Shown here: piece after piece, positions 33,358 through 42,420 of the stretch | How positions within the stretch are numbered: the stretch's first letter is position 1 | Layout: the number at the start of each line of letters is the position of its first letter | Origin: SIG440 sp045646865 | GTDB taxonomy: Bacteria > Bacillota > Clostridia > Monoglobales > Monoglobaceae | Assembly (NCBI GenBank): GCA_045646865.1 | Contig: JAZRLM010000019.1 | Location: 62,001 to 126,000, forward strand | Length of the DNA: 64,000 nucleotides | Direction of reading: 5' to 3' | Made by a program: the position numbers and the translations under genes | The notes under the pieces: generated by a model | Seen by the model: only the letters and a program-made list of their open reading frames with translations | Databases searched by the model: none | What the model was told of the DNA's origin: nothing

Positions 33358-34695
33358 ATGAGGAAAATTATTGCAATATGGGCGGCAAAGCTATCGGCAA
33401 TTGCCGGAAGGATTCTTGGAAAAAACTCTTCATCAGGACCGGGAACAATTGCTCTTAAAATCTGTCCTGATATTATTGAAAAATTGAAGGGGAACATAAA
33501 GTACAAGCTTATTGTCACTTGTGGAACAAACGGAAAGACTACAACAAATAATCTGATTTACAGCGCACTTACAAAAAGCGGTTTTAAGGTTCTGTGCAAT
33601 AATCTTGGTGCCAATATGTTAAGCGGTGTTGCAACAGCCTTTGCTCTTGAATGTAACTGGTTGGGTAAATTCAAAGCAGATTATGCCTGCCTTGAGGTTG
33701 ATGAGGCATCAACCGTGCGAGTTTTTGAACATATCAAGCCTGATTTTGTGGTGATTACCAATCTTTTCCGTGACCAGATAGACCGTTATGGCGAGGTTGA
33801 TATGACTGCTGCTCTCATAAAAAAGGCACTTGATAAAGCGGACAAGCCAACACTTATCTTAAACGGCGACGACCCTGTTACCGCTGCTTTTGGACATAAA
33901 TATGAAAATGCGGTTTATTTTGGTATTGGCGAAAAGGTTTTGCCCCAAAACAGTGATGCAAATGACGGCAAATACTGTGTACTGTGCGGAGCAGAGCAAA
34001 AATACAATTATTTTCACTATAATCAGTTGGGTGACTATTATTGTACAAAATGTGATAATAAACGTCCAAGCCTTGATTTCGAGGCATTGAATGTGGATTT
34101 GTCAAAGGGTATTAAATTTACTGTTGAAAATGTGCCTGTTGAGCTTAATTACAGAGGATTTTATAACATATATAATGTTCTTGCGGTATATGCGGTTATG
34201 AATACAATAGGCATAAAATACGATACTTTTAGAGCTGCACTTGAAGAGTATAAGCCGCAGGTAGGAAGAATGGAAGAAATTAACCTTGGTAAGCCTGTAA
34301 TTCTTAATCTTGCAAAAAATCCTGCGGGTTTTAATCAGGCGATTGCAACGGTTTTACAGGATCCACGCAAAAAGGATGTTATTTTTGCGGTAAACGATGC
34401 GGCAAGTGACGGTCAGGATGTATCGTGGCTGTGGGATGTTGATTTTGATAAAATTGTACACGATGGTCTTAATACTGTTTCTGTTTCAGGTACAAGACTT
34501 TATGATCTTGCTTTAAGATTTAAATACTCGGACATAAAGGTAGATTATGTGTCATCCGATATGCGTACTTTGATACAGAATTGTCTTAAGACCGATGCTG
34601 AGGTGTGCTATGCGTTGGTAAACTATACCGCACTTTTCGGCACAGAAAAGATTATGCTTGATATAAAGAAAGAACAGAAAAGGGGAGAAAACTAA
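33358..34695 (+). CDS. murT: Lipid II isoglutaminyl synthase, Mur-ligase subunit MurT
   Basis: A 445-residue Mur ligase-like protein. The P-loop is TCGTNGKTTTNN near residue 55, and central-domain residues EVDEASTV are present. A zinc-ribbon-like Cys4 insert (CVLCG...CTKC, about residues 206-230) and the DUF1727 C-terminal domain, with NPAGFNQAI, are characteristic of MurT. With GatD it amidates the D-Glu of lipid II to D-isoGln. It overlaps gatD by one base (TAATG). Confidence 0.93.
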   Translation: MRKIIAIWAAKLSAIAGRILGKNSSSGPGTIALKICPDIIEKLKGNIKYKLIVTCGTNGKTTTNNLIYSALTKSGFKVLCNNLGANMLSGVATAFALECNWLGKFKADYACLEVDEASTVRVFEHIKPDFVVITNLFRDQIDRYGEVDMTAALIKKALDKADKPTLILNGDDPVTAAFGHKYENAVYFGIGEKVLPQNSDANDGKYCVLCGAEQKYNYFHYNQLGDYYCTKCDNKRPSLDFEALNVDLSKGIKFTVENVPVELNYRGFYNIYNVLAVYAVMNTIGIKYDTFRAALEEYKPQVGRMEEINLGKPVILNLAKNPAGFNQAIATVLQDPRKKDVIFAVNDAASDGQDVSWLWDVDFDKIVHDGLNTVSVSGTRLYDLALRFKYSDIKVDYVSSDMRTLIQNCLKTDAEVCYALVNYTALFGTEKIMLDIKKEQKRGEN

Positions 34696-35429
34696 TGAGT
34701 GAATATAGCATTAAAATCACGCATTTATACCCTGACCTTCTTAACTTATACGGAGACAAGGGGAATATAGAATGTATGCGAAAACGCCTTATGTGGCGAG
34801 GCATTGACGTAGATGTATGTCAATGTACGGTTGATAATCCTGATGTAAATTTTGATAACACCGATATTTTTGTTCTTGGCGGAGGAACAGATAGGGAAAC
34901 AGAAATTGTACGCAAAAATTTAATGAAAATAAAAGATGATATTGTAAAATTTGTTGAAGACGGAGGAACAGTTCTTGCTACTTGTGATGGGTTTGAACTT
35001 TTGGGTAAATACACACAAAGAGGCAAGATTAAAACAGAGTGTTTGGGTGTTCTTGATATTTATACGGTTATTCCTGAAAATAATTCACGGCTTATTGGTA
35101 ATGCTGTGATAAAATGTCAGGATATAGAAACACCAATAGTTGGCTTTGAAAATCACTGCGGAAGAGTTGATATAGGTAGTCACACACCTCTTGGTGCAGT
35201 TTTGAAGGGTTTTGGAAACAACAGTGAAAGCGGTTATGAAGGTGTATTATATAAAAATGTTTATGCAACATATCTGCACGGACCATTGCTCCCCAAAAAC
35301 CCTCAGCTTTGTGATAGAATTCTATCAGGTGCATTAAAGAGTAAGTACTCTGATTTTAACGGACTTTCACCTCTTGACGATATTCTTGAAAACAAAGCAA
35401 ACTCCTATATTACAAAAAAACTTTTGTAA
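34695..35429 (+). CDS. gatD: Lipid II isoglutaminyl synthase, glutaminase subunit GatD
   Basis: A 244-residue CobB/CobQ-like glutamine amidotransferase. The N-terminus HLYPDLLNLYGDKGNI is diagnostic. The nucleophile is Cys97 in LATCDGFELLG, where most relatives have CGG or CGGYQ. His195 lies in YLHGPLLPKNP. It supplies ammonia to MurT. It is followed by a 190-bp regulatory region before spo0A. Confidence 0.93.
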   Translation: MSEYSIKITHLYPDLLNLYGDKGNIECMRKRLMWRGIDVDVCQCTVDNPDVNFDNTDIFVLGGGTDRETEIVRKNLMKIKDDIVKFVEDGGTVLATCDGFELLGKYTQRGKIKTECLGVLDIYTVIPENNSRLIGNAVIKCQDIETPIVGFENHCGRVDIGSHTPLGAVLKGFGNNSESGYEGVLYKNVYATYLHGPLLPKNPQLCDRILSGALKSKYSDFNGLSPLDDILENKANSYITKKLL

Positions 35430-35484
35430 ATTTTGCAAAATATCTTTTTATAGACTTTTAAAAGACATAATGCATATAGATACC

Positions 35485-35522
35485 AGATATTGTGACATTT
35501 GATGACGTCTACCACAATATCT
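35485..35522. promoter_or_regulatory. 10-bp perfect inverted repeat upstream of spo0A
   Basis: AGATATTGTG and CACAATATCT flank an 18-nt spacer. No T-run follows, so it is not an obvious terminator. It lies about 35 bp upstream of the spo0A -35. Confidence 0.6.
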
Positions 35523-35556
35523 TATAAAAAAGTTGGAAGAAATTGTAAAAAACTAC

Positions 35557-35585
35557 TTGACAAATTTGTTGTTGTTAGTTATAAT
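35557..35585 (+). promoter_or_regulatory. Sigma-A promoter of spo0A
   Basis: TTGACA and TATAAT are separated by 17 bp. A small palindrome, GTTAG/CTAAC, straddles the -10. Confidence 0.75.
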
Positions 35586-35626
35586 CTAACTGTAATTGGA
35601 AAATTTAGTAAAAAGGAGTAGCAATT

Positions 35627-36427
35627 ATGGATAAACAAATTAATGTATTAATCGCAGATTTGGATATGGAATTTGCAGAAGGGATGAAGAGGAGTATTAC
35701 GGCTGATTTTAAAATCAATGTATGTGACATTGTGAATAACGGTTATCAGGTTATTGAAAAGGTTGATATTTTAAAGCCTGATGTAGTAATAATGGACCTT
35801 GTTTTGCCAAACATTGACGGTATGGGAATACTTGAAAGATTTAAAGAGAAAAAGCAGGAGTTTGAGAACTTCCATATGCCCAAAATAATTGTTTTGTCAA
35901 ACTTTAAGCGGGACAAAATCGAACAGGATTGTATGAATCTTGGGGCAGATCACTATATGGTTAAACCTGTAAGCTTTGATAGTATAAGAAGCACTATAAA
36001 ACGACTTTGTGATTCGGGAGAAAATAAAAAGATGCCTGCATTTGCTAAAAAGTATCCTGTTCAGGATAATTTTGATGTTGAAACAATGGTTACAGAAATT
36101 ATTCACGAAATCGGAATTCCTGCACACATCAAAGGGTATCAGTATCTTCGCCACGCAATTATGCTGGTTATTGACAATATGGATATAATCAACTCCATAA
36201 CCAAAACGCTCTATCCGACAGTTGCTCAGGATTTTAAAACAACACCAAGCCGTGTTGAAAGGGCTATACGCCATGCGATTGAGGTTGCTTGGGACAGGGG
36301 TGATACCGAAACATTGGATTCGATATTCGGTTACACTATTGCTACCTCTAAGGGCAAACCCACCAATTCAGAGTTTATTGCCATGATTGCAGACAGACTT
36401 AGATTGCAGATTAAAAATGCAAGCTAA
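35627..36427 (+). CDS. spo0A: Sporulation master regulator Spo0A
   Basis: 266 residues. The N-terminal receiver has the phospho-acceptor Asp57 in VVIMDLVLPNIDG and the conserved Lys in MVKP near residue 109. The C-terminal Spo0A DNA-binding domain carries TPSRVERAIRHAIEVAW and the conserved KPTNSEFIAMIADRL. Phosphorylated by the phosphorelay, it starts sporulation, and the spoIIGA-sigE operon in this window is a probable target. AAGGAG precedes the ATG. Monocistronic, with its own promoter and terminator. Confidence 0.97.
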   Translation: MDKQINVLIADLDMEFAEGMKRSITADFKINVCDIVNNGYQVIEKVDILKPDVVIMDLVLPNIDGMGILERFKEKKQEFENFHMPKIIVLSNFKRDKIEQDCMNLGADHYMVKPVSFDSIRSTIKRLCDSGENKKMPAFAKKYPVQDNFDVETMVTEIIHEIGIPAHIKGYQYLRHAIMLVIDNMDIINSITKTLYPTVAQDFKTTPSRVERAIRHAIEVAWDRGDTETLDSIFGYTIATSKGKPTNSEFIAMIADRLRLQIKNAS

Positions 36428-36429
36428 AT

Positions 36430-36463
36430 AACAAAAAGCGTGTCGTAAGACACGCTTTTTGTT
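36430..36463. terminator. Bidirectional terminator between spo0A and the RNA methyltransferase
   Basis: A perfect 15-bp stem, AACAAAAAGCGTGTC/GACACGCTTTTTGTT, with a GTAA loop. Its right edge overlaps the stop of the minus-strand gene. Confidence 0.92.
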
Positions 36464-37583
36464 ATTTAAAGTATTGATATATATAGCATTTCAGCATACC
36501 GTTATATACTTTTCTTCGTTTATCGGCAAATGTGCCGTAAAGGGGCTCAAACTGTTCGTGAGATGTAAGAATAAACTTCTTCGCTTGCGAGAATTCCGCA
36601 AACTTTCTGCCCATTGTGCGATATAATTTTTCACACAGCTTAGCGTCAAGAAGTCTTTCACCGTATGGTGGGTTACAGATTATAACGCCTTTATCTTTAA
36701 AGGGTGTCAGCTTTGCCATATCGCAAACGCTGAACTTGATTTTATCAGCAACACCAGCATTTTCGGCATTCTTTTTAGCAATTTCAATTGCTTCGGGGTC
36801 TATATCCGATGCATAAATCATAGTTTTGGTGTCGTAACGTGCATTTTCTTTAGCCTCGTCGCGGACATCCTTCCACATTTCACGAGGAATGTGATTTCGC
36901 CATGTTTCTGCAACAAATTTACGTTTGATTCCGGGAGCAATATTGCAGGCGTATAGTGCTGCCTCAATAGGTAATGTACCGCTGCCGCAGAACGGGTCAA
37001 GAAATATTCTGTCACCACGCCAGAAACTTAAGTCTATCATTGAATACGCCAGAGTTTCACGCATTGGGGCAAGAACACTTTTTTCACGGTAGCCGCGTTT
37101 GTATAGGTTTTCGCCGCTTGTGTCAATATATACAGTAATGATGTCTTTAATAAGCGAAAATTGTATTGGATAAAGGGGACCTGTTTCTTCAAAATGTGTT
37201 ATTCCATAATGTTCTGAAAGCCTTGTTACAATGGCTTTTTTTATTATTTTCTGACAATCGGGAACACTATGAAGAACAGATTTTAAAGAGTGCCCTTTTA
37301 CGGGAAATGCGGCATCTGCTTCGATAATATTTTCCCACGAAATGCGCTTTACCTTTTCAAAAAGCTCTTCAAAGGATGTAGCCCTGAACTCTGCAATTCT
37401 TATCATAATACGCTCTGCGCTGCGAAGATTTATATTAGCAAGACAGATTGCCTCGGCATCACCTTCAAAGGTAACGCTGCCGTCTTTAACCTCGGTAGTT
37501 TCGTAACCCAGATGTCTTACCTCGTTTGCAACAATTTGTTCTGTTCCCAGAAGTGTTGGTATTGTAAGTAACATTTTTTTCAT
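36462..37583 (-). CDS. THUMP-domain class I SAM-dependent RNA methyltransferase (RlmL/RlmK N-like)
   Basis: 373 residues. An N-terminal ferredoxin-like/THUMP region (about 1-160) precedes a Rossmann methyltransferase with FLDPFCGSGTLPIEAAL (motif I), ASDIDPEAIEIAKKNAENAG and the amino-methylating motif IICNPPYGERL. Relatives make m2G in 23S rRNA, often misannotated as DNA methylases. The exact target base is not determinable. On the minus strand AAAGG lies upstream of the start. Confidence 0.87.
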   Translation of the reverse strand: MKKMLLTIPTLLGTEQIVANEVRHLGYETTEVKDGSVTFEGDAEAICLANINLRSAERIMIRIAEFRATSFEELFEKVKRISWENIIEADAAFPVKGHSLKSVLHSVPDCQKIIKKAIVTRLSEHYGITHFEETGPLYPIQFSLIKDIITVYIDTSGENLYKRGYREKSVLAPMRETLAYSMIDLSFWRGDRIFLDPFCGSGTLPIEAALYACNIAPGIKRKFVAETWRNHIPREMWKDVRDEAKENARYDTKTMIYASDIDPEAIEIAKKNAENAGVADKIKFSVCDMAKLTPFKDKGVIICNPPYGERLLDAKLCEKLYRTMGRKFAEFSQAKKFILTSHEQFEPLYGTFADKRRKVYNGMLKCYIYQYFK

Positions 37584-37699
37584 ATCATATTAACCTTTCG
37601 GAAAATCAAATTTTTTATAATTATACCATTACACACAAATATAGTCAAATAAAAATTTTAAATATTGAAATTATACGTATAAAAGTAGGCAATGTCGTC

Positions 37700-37728
37700 T
37701 TGACACAGACCCCTTTGTATGATATAAT
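37700..37728 (+). promoter_or_regulatory. Sigma-A promoter of the SRP RNA gene
   Basis: A consensus TTGACA, 17 bp, and TATAAT. Transcription would start at about 37735. Confidence 0.85.
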
Positions 37729-37734
37729 AATTCG

Positions 37735-38009
37735 GCTATGTTAAATTGGGGTGTTAGCGGTACCTTGTAACCCACAATCCGCTACAGTGGGGATGAAAAC
37801 TTGAGCTGAGGGGCAAAATTTGTCTTGTCTGCCTTAATTTTGGCGGGTGTTGACGGTTCGGTCCTGCGCAATTAAAACCTGTGAACCACGTCAGGGCAGG
37901 AATGCAGCAGCGTTAAGCAGTTCTTTTTGATGTGCCGCAGGGGTGCCGGGTCTGAGTCTGCCGGTTAAGTAACGGAGGTATTTTTGCTTCAAACTCAAGC
38001 ACATAGCTT
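37735..38009 (+). ncRNA. ffs: Signal recognition particle RNA, large bacterial type (scRNA)
   Basis: The apical SRP hairpin is recognisable: a stem with GTGAACC, GTCAGG, GCAGGAA and GCAGCAG-type internal loop sequences at about 37875-37925, as in 4.5S RNA. The ends pair (GCTATG at 37735-37740 with CATAGC at 38002-38007), enclosing an Alu-like 5' domain. About 275 nt in total, close to the B. subtilis scRNA. It lies directly upstream of dnaX, as in many Firmicutes, and 7 nt after a consensus promoter. Confidence 0.93.
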
Positions 38010-38045
38010 TTATTATTTGATTTTATCTTATGTGAGGTGAAACAG

Positions 38046-39641
38046 ATGTCAGGGAAATATCAGGCTCTTTACCGAAAGTGGCGACCACTTTTGTTTGAAG
38101 ATGTTGTTGGTCAGGACCACGTGTCCGAAACACTTAAAAACAGTATAAAAACAGGTCGTATTGCCCATGCATATCTGTTTTGCGGAACACGCGGTACAGG
38201 TAAAACCTCATCGGCGAAAATCTTTTCCCGGGCAGTGAACTGTACCAATTCTCAGGACGGTAACCCATGCAACGAATGTGACAGCTGCCGCGGAATTTTG
38301 GATGGCAGTATACTTGATGTTTACGAAATGGATGCTGCCAGCAACAGCGGTATTGATAACATCCGTGAAATCCGTGACGAAGTTAACTACAGCCCCACAA
38401 GCTGTAAATACAAGGTTTATATCGTTGACGAGGCTCATATGCTTACTACCGAGGCGTTTAATGCGTTGCTTAAGACCCTTGAGGAGCCGCCCGGTCACGT
38501 TATATTTATTCTGGCAACAACAGAACCGCATAAAATCCCTGCAACAATTCATTCACGTTGTCAACGGTTTGATTTTAGACGGATAGGCATTGACGATATT
38601 GAAAAAAGACTTAATAAAATTGTCAAGGCGGAAGAAATTTCAATTACACCTGATGCATTGGAGCTTGTTGCTGAACTTGCTGATGGCTCGATGCGTGACG
38701 GACTCAGCATACTTGACCAATGTGTAGCTTTTGCAAGAGACGGTCTTCGTTATGATGATGTTGTTGGCATTGTTGGTGTTGCGGACAGAAAGGTTTTGTT
38801 TAATGTTGCTGACAGTATTGCAGAATTTGATTCAAAATCTGCCCTTAACACAATTGACGGTTTTTTGAAAAAAGGTAAGGAAGCACCGAATTTTATTGAA
38901 GAACTGATTGGTCATTTCAGGGCGTTGATGATTTGCAAATCAACCGACTCGCCCAATGACATACTTGAAAAAACAGAAGAAGCCATTGCAAAATACAAAG
39001 AGCAGGCGGACAAGTTTTCCATTGACAGACTAATATCTGCAATCTCAGTTTTGGGAGAATTTTTGCTTATGACAAAAAAGATGTCAACCCCAAATGTCGC
39101 TGTTGAGATGGCTGTGGTAAAGCTGTGTTCACCTGAAGGCAGCGGTGATAATGCCGAGCTTGTAATGCGCCTTGAAAAACTGGAAAAAGAACTGGAGGCA
39201 ATTAAGACAAACGGAGTGGTGGTTAAAAAAGCCTCCGCAAAGTCCAAAATGGCTCAGGAATCGACCGAAGATGAGCCATTATCAGAAGCCGCACCTCATG
39301 TAGATACGGCGGTAAACTGGACAAAATGGCGCGATGCACTTAATGTTATAAAGCAGGAAAGCAAGACTTTATATACATTTTTGTTTAATGCATCTGCACT
39401 TGATTTCGGTGATGAAATTGAACTTGTTTTAACAAGTGATTTGGGATATGATAAAATAAACACAACTGATGGCAAGGAATATTTGTCAAAGTTGTTTTCA
39501 AAGGTTCAGGGCTCTGCAATGAGGGTTGTGGTATCAAAAAAAGGTAACCTTAAACAACGTGACGGACAGGGCGCATCTATATTTGATATTGCAGCAAAAA
39601 AAGATTTGCTGGGCGATAAAATGACGGTTGTTGAAGATTAA
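38046..39641 (+). CDS. dnaX: DNA polymerase III subunits gamma/tau
   Basis: A 531-residue clamp loader. The N-terminal AAA+ ATPase has YRKWRPLLFEDVVGQDHV, Walker A GTRGTGKTSSAK, zinc-binding Cys residues (CNECDSC region) and Walker B VYIVDEAHML, with HSRCQRFDFRR. The tau-type C-terminal part is shorter and poorly conserved. ATG 38046 is preferred since GAGGTG lies 7 nt upstream. It is followed by ybaB. Confidence 0.95.
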   Translation: MSGKYQALYRKWRPLLFEDVVGQDHVSETLKNSIKTGRIAHAYLFCGTRGTGKTSSAKIFSRAVNCTNSQDGNPCNECDSCRGILDGSILDVYEMDAASNSGIDNIREIRDEVNYSPTSCKYKVYIVDEAHMLTTEAFNALLKTLEEPPGHVIFILATTEPHKIPATIHSRCQRFDFRRIGIDDIEKRLNKIVKAEEISITPDALELVAELADGSMRDGLSILDQCVAFARDGLRYDDVVGIVGVADRKVLFNVADSIAEFDSKSALNTIDGFLKKGKEAPNFIEELIGHFRALMICKSTDSPNDILEKTEEAIAKYKEQADKFSIDRLISAISVLGEFLLMTKKMSTPNVAVEMAVVKLCSPEGSGDNAELVMRLEKLEKELEAIKTNGVVVKKASAKSKMAQESTEDEPLSEAAPHVDTAVNWTKWRDALNVIKQESKTLYTFLFNASALDFGDEIELVLTSDLGYDKINTTDGKEYLSKLFSKVQGSAMRVVVSKKGNLKQRDGQGASIFDIAAKKDLLGDKMTVVED

Positions 39642-39670
39642 ATTTTAAATTCAGAAAGGATATGATATTT

Positions 39671-40024
39671 ATGGCAAAGGGAGGATTTCCCAAAGGCGGA
39701 ATGCCCATGGGCGGAGCTAATATGAATCAGATGCTTAAGCAGGCTAAAAAGATGCAGGAGCAGATGATGAAAATGCAGGAAGAAATGGAAGAGAAGGTAT
39801 ACGAGGCAACTGCAGGCGGCGGTGCTGTTTCTGTTAAGATAAACGGCAAGCGCGAGCTTCAGGAAGTAAAACTTGCGTCAGAAGTTGTTGACCCTGATGA
39901 TATTGAAATGCTTGAAGACCTTATCATGGCTGCAGTAAATGAGGCTCTTCGCAAGGCTGAAGAAAGCTCTGCAGATGAAATGAGTAAACTTACAGGCGGG
40001 CTCAATATCCCCGGCTTATTCTAA
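39671..40024 (+). CDS. YbaB/EbfC-family nucleoid-associated protein
   Basis: 117 residues. A Gly/Met-rich N-terminus precedes a helical segment, MLKQAKKMQEQMMKMQEEM, and the conserved core VYEATAGGGAVSVKINGKREL, ending in GLNIPGLF. It is a DNA-binding dimer of uncertain role, commonly encoded after dnaX; the usual next gene, recR, is absent here. ATG 39671 has AGAAAGG 11 nt upstream; ATG 39662 is too close to it. Confidence 0.9.
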   Translation: MAKGGFPKGGMPMGGANMNQMLKQAKKMQEQMMKMQEEMEEKVYEATAGGGAVSVKINGKRELQEVKLASEVVDPDDIEMLEDLIMAAVNEALRKAEESSADEMSKLTGGLNIPGLF

Positions 40025-40041
40025 TTAAATATAATATGTTA

Positions 40042-40074
40042 GGGCATCTATCCTGTTTTGCGGGAAAGATGCCC
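40042..40074 (+). terminator. Hairpin between ybaB and the SulP gene
   Basis: An 8-bp stem, GGGCATCT/AGATGCCC, with a second internal TCC/GGGA pairing. No T-run, so it may be an attenuator or mRNA stabiliser rather than a full terminator. Confidence 0.5.
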
Positions 40075-40100
40075 CGATTTACGAAAGGAAGTTTTAACTA

Positions 40101-41735
40101 ATGAAAAATTTCAAACCAATGCTGTTTACTGATTTAAAAAGTTATAGCTCCGGTCAGTTGGTAAAGGATATTGTTGCAGGTATAATTGTTGCGATAATTG
40201 CGTTGCCTTTGTCTATTGCACTTGCCATTGCATCGGGTGTTGGTCCAGAGGCCGGTATATATACCGCAATTATTGCAGGTTTTGTAACAGCTTTATTTGG
40301 TGGCAGTAGTGTACAGATTTCAGGTCCCACAGCGGCTTTTGCAACTATTGTTGCAGGAATTGTGGCAACCAAAGGTCTTGACGGTATGGTTCTTGCTACG
40401 GTTGTTGCAGGTATAATACTGATTCTTATGGGTATTTTTAAGCTGGGAAATCTTATAAAGTTTATTCCGTTTACTATCACAACAGGCTTTACTTCGGGTA
40501 TTGCAGTAACTTTGGTTATAGGACAGCTTAAGGATTTCTTTGGCGTTACATATCACGAATCACCAATCGAAACAATGGAAAAATTCAATTGTTTTATAAA
40601 CAGTCTTGGCACGATTAACTGGCAGGCTGTAATTGTTGGTGCTGTGTGCCTTGCAATTCTGATTGTATGGCCTAAAATCTACGATAAAATCCCTGCATCT
40701 CTTATTGCTGTCATTGTTGGAATTGTAATGGTTAAAGGTTTTGGTATGCAGGTAAATACAATTGGTGATTTGTTTACCGTAAGCAGTTCATTACCCAAGT
40801 TCTCAATGCCGGCAGTAAGTGTTGCATCTGTGATCGATATTTTGCCCGACGCTGTGACAATAGCATTGCTTGCCGGAATTGAATCGTTGCTTTCCTGCGT
40901 TGTTGCAGACGGTATGGTTGGCAAAAAACATCGTTCAAATACCGAACTTACAGCTCAAGGTCTTGGCAATATTGCATCAGCACTTTTTGGCGGTATTCCC
41001 GCAACGGGTGCAATTGCAAGAACTGCGGCAAATATTAAAAATGGCGGCAGAACTCCAATATCTGCAATGGTACATTCAATCGTGTTGCTTCTTGTGTTGG
41101 TAATTCTGATGCCTTATGCGTCATGGATTCCTATGCCCGCAATTGCGGCAATTCTTATCTCGGTTGCATATAATATGTGCCAGTGGAGACAGTTTGTATA
41201 TCTTATAAAAACCTCTCCCAAGAGTGATATTTTGGTTCTGGTTGTAACCTTCCTGCTTACTGTGATTTTTGACCTTGTGGTTGCTATTGAAGTGGGTATT
41301 GTTATGGCTTGCGTTCTGCTTATGAAACGTATGAGTGACGAAAGTACAATTGAGGGCTGGAAGTACATAAAAGAAGAAAATCAGGGTGACGAACCGGGTC
41401 TCCGTTTTGTTATGAAACACATAAGTGTGTACGAGCTTTGCGGACCTATGTTCTTTGCGGTTAGCGGTCAGATTAACGAAATAAAGACAAAGGAATATAC
41501 CAAGTGCGTAATTTTGAGAATGAGATCTGTTATGTCTTTGGATACCGATGCATTAAGAGCTTTGGAGCAGTTTGTCATAAAATGTGCAGAACAAGGTATA
41601 ACAGTGGTATTTTCTCACGTTAATTCACAACCAATGAAGGCGATGAAAAAATCGGGTCTTTATGACCTTGTTACAGAAGAAAACTTCTGTGCAAACATTG
41701 ACAAGGCTATGGAACGTGCCGAAGGCTTAGCTTAG
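40101..41735 (+). CDS. SulP-family anion transporter with STAS domain
   Basis: A 544-residue integral membrane protein. About 10-14 hydrophobic segments cover residues 20-420. The family signature GPEAGIYTAIIAGFVTALFGG and the following SGPTAAFATIVAG are near residues 47-85. A cytoplasmic STAS domain follows at about 435-540. Substrates of bacterial SulP proteins include sulfate, bicarbonate and dicarboxylates; which one applies is not evident. AAAGGAAG precedes the ATG. Confidence 0.92.
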   Translation: MKNFKPMLFTDLKSYSSGQLVKDIVAGIIVAIIALPLSIALAIASGVGPEAGIYTAIIAGFVTALFGGSSVQISGPTAAFATIVAGIVATKGLDGMVLATVVAGIILILMGIFKLGNLIKFIPFTITTGFTSGIAVTLVIGQLKDFFGVTYHESPIETMEKFNCFINSLGTINWQAVIVGAVCLAILIVWPKIYDKIPASLIAVIVGIVMVKGFGMQVNTIGDLFTVSSSLPKFSMPAVSVASVIDILPDAVTIALLAGIESLLSCVVADGMVGKKHRSNTELTAQGLGNIASALFGGIPATGAIARTAANIKNGGRTPISAMVHSIVLLLVLVILMPYASWIPMPAIAAILISVAYNMCQWRQFVYLIKTSPKSDILVLVVTFLLTVIFDLVVAIEVGIVMACVLLMKRMSDESTIEGWKYIKEENQGDEPGLRFVMKHISVYELCGPMFFAVSGQINEIKTKEYTKCVILRMRSVMSLDTDALRALEQFVIKCAEQGITVVFSHVNSQPMKAMKKSGLYDLVTEENFCANIDKAMERAEGLA

Positions 41736-41738
41736 GTT

Positions 41739-42419
41739 ATGGACAAGTACATTTATCAGTTATATAAAGAACAGCTTGAAACTCCGTGGGACAAGCCGTG
41801 GGTACAAGAAAAGGATGAAAAGAAAGATTATACTTCTGAACTTTTGTCGATGCTCTCAATGCCCGATGGAGAAATACTTATAACTGTTGTAGGCATCGAA
41901 AATTATTCAGGCACAAAACCTTTTGAAGTTGGCAAAATTGTGCGCTTGATTAAAGAATCTGATAATAAATATGATTCCAATGCAATGGCGGTGTTTTGTG
42001 ATAATTTTGGCAAGTGCGGATATGTTGCCAACAGCGATAAAACTGTAAAAAACGGGACACATCCTGCTGATATAATTGGCGGAGGAATAGGTGACGGCTG
42101 CTTTGCTGAGGTTTTATGGGCTGATAAATCTTTTGCGATTTGCAAATTGCACGAAATTGATAATTACAGATTTGTGTTTAATCACGGGGTTGATTATTGT
42201 TATGAAAACAGTTTTAATATTGCGCTGAACTTGTTTTTGGAGCTTGAAAATATAAGTGAAAATGTTGAGGTGCTCCAGCGGATTTGTGATTGTTACATAA
42301 AGCTTGGAGCATATACAAATGCTTTGGCATATGCCGAAAAAGCAATTGTTCTGGATAAAGATAACAAAAGAACCGCTTATATGAAAAGTGTAATTATTAA
42401 TAAATTAAAAGGGGAATAA
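41739..42419 (+). CDS. HIRAN-domain protein with C-terminal TPR-like helices
   Basis: 226 residues. Residues about 45-105 match a HIRAN domain: VVGIENY, then KIVRLIKESDNKYDSNAMAV and GKCGYVANS, which binds DNA 3' ends or hairpin-like structures in eukaryotic HLTF. The last 60 residues form paired helices resembling a TPR unit (GAYTNALAYAEKAIVLDKDNK). It is neither nuclease nor helicase by itself. It starts 3 nt after the SulP gene and abuts the thioesterase gene, so is probably co-transcribed. Role unknown. Confidence 0.75.
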   Translation: MDKYIYQLYKEQLETPWDKPWVQEKDEKKDYTSELLSMLSMPDGEILITVVGIENYSGTKPFEVGKIVRLIKESDNKYDSNAMAVFCDNFGKCGYVANSDKTVKNGTHPADIIGGGIGDGCFAEVLWADKSFAICKLHEIDNYRFVFNHGVDYCYENSFNIALNLFLELENISENVEVLQRICDCYIKLGAYTNALAYAEKAIVLDKDNKRTAYMKSVIINKLKGE

Positions 42420-42420
42420 A

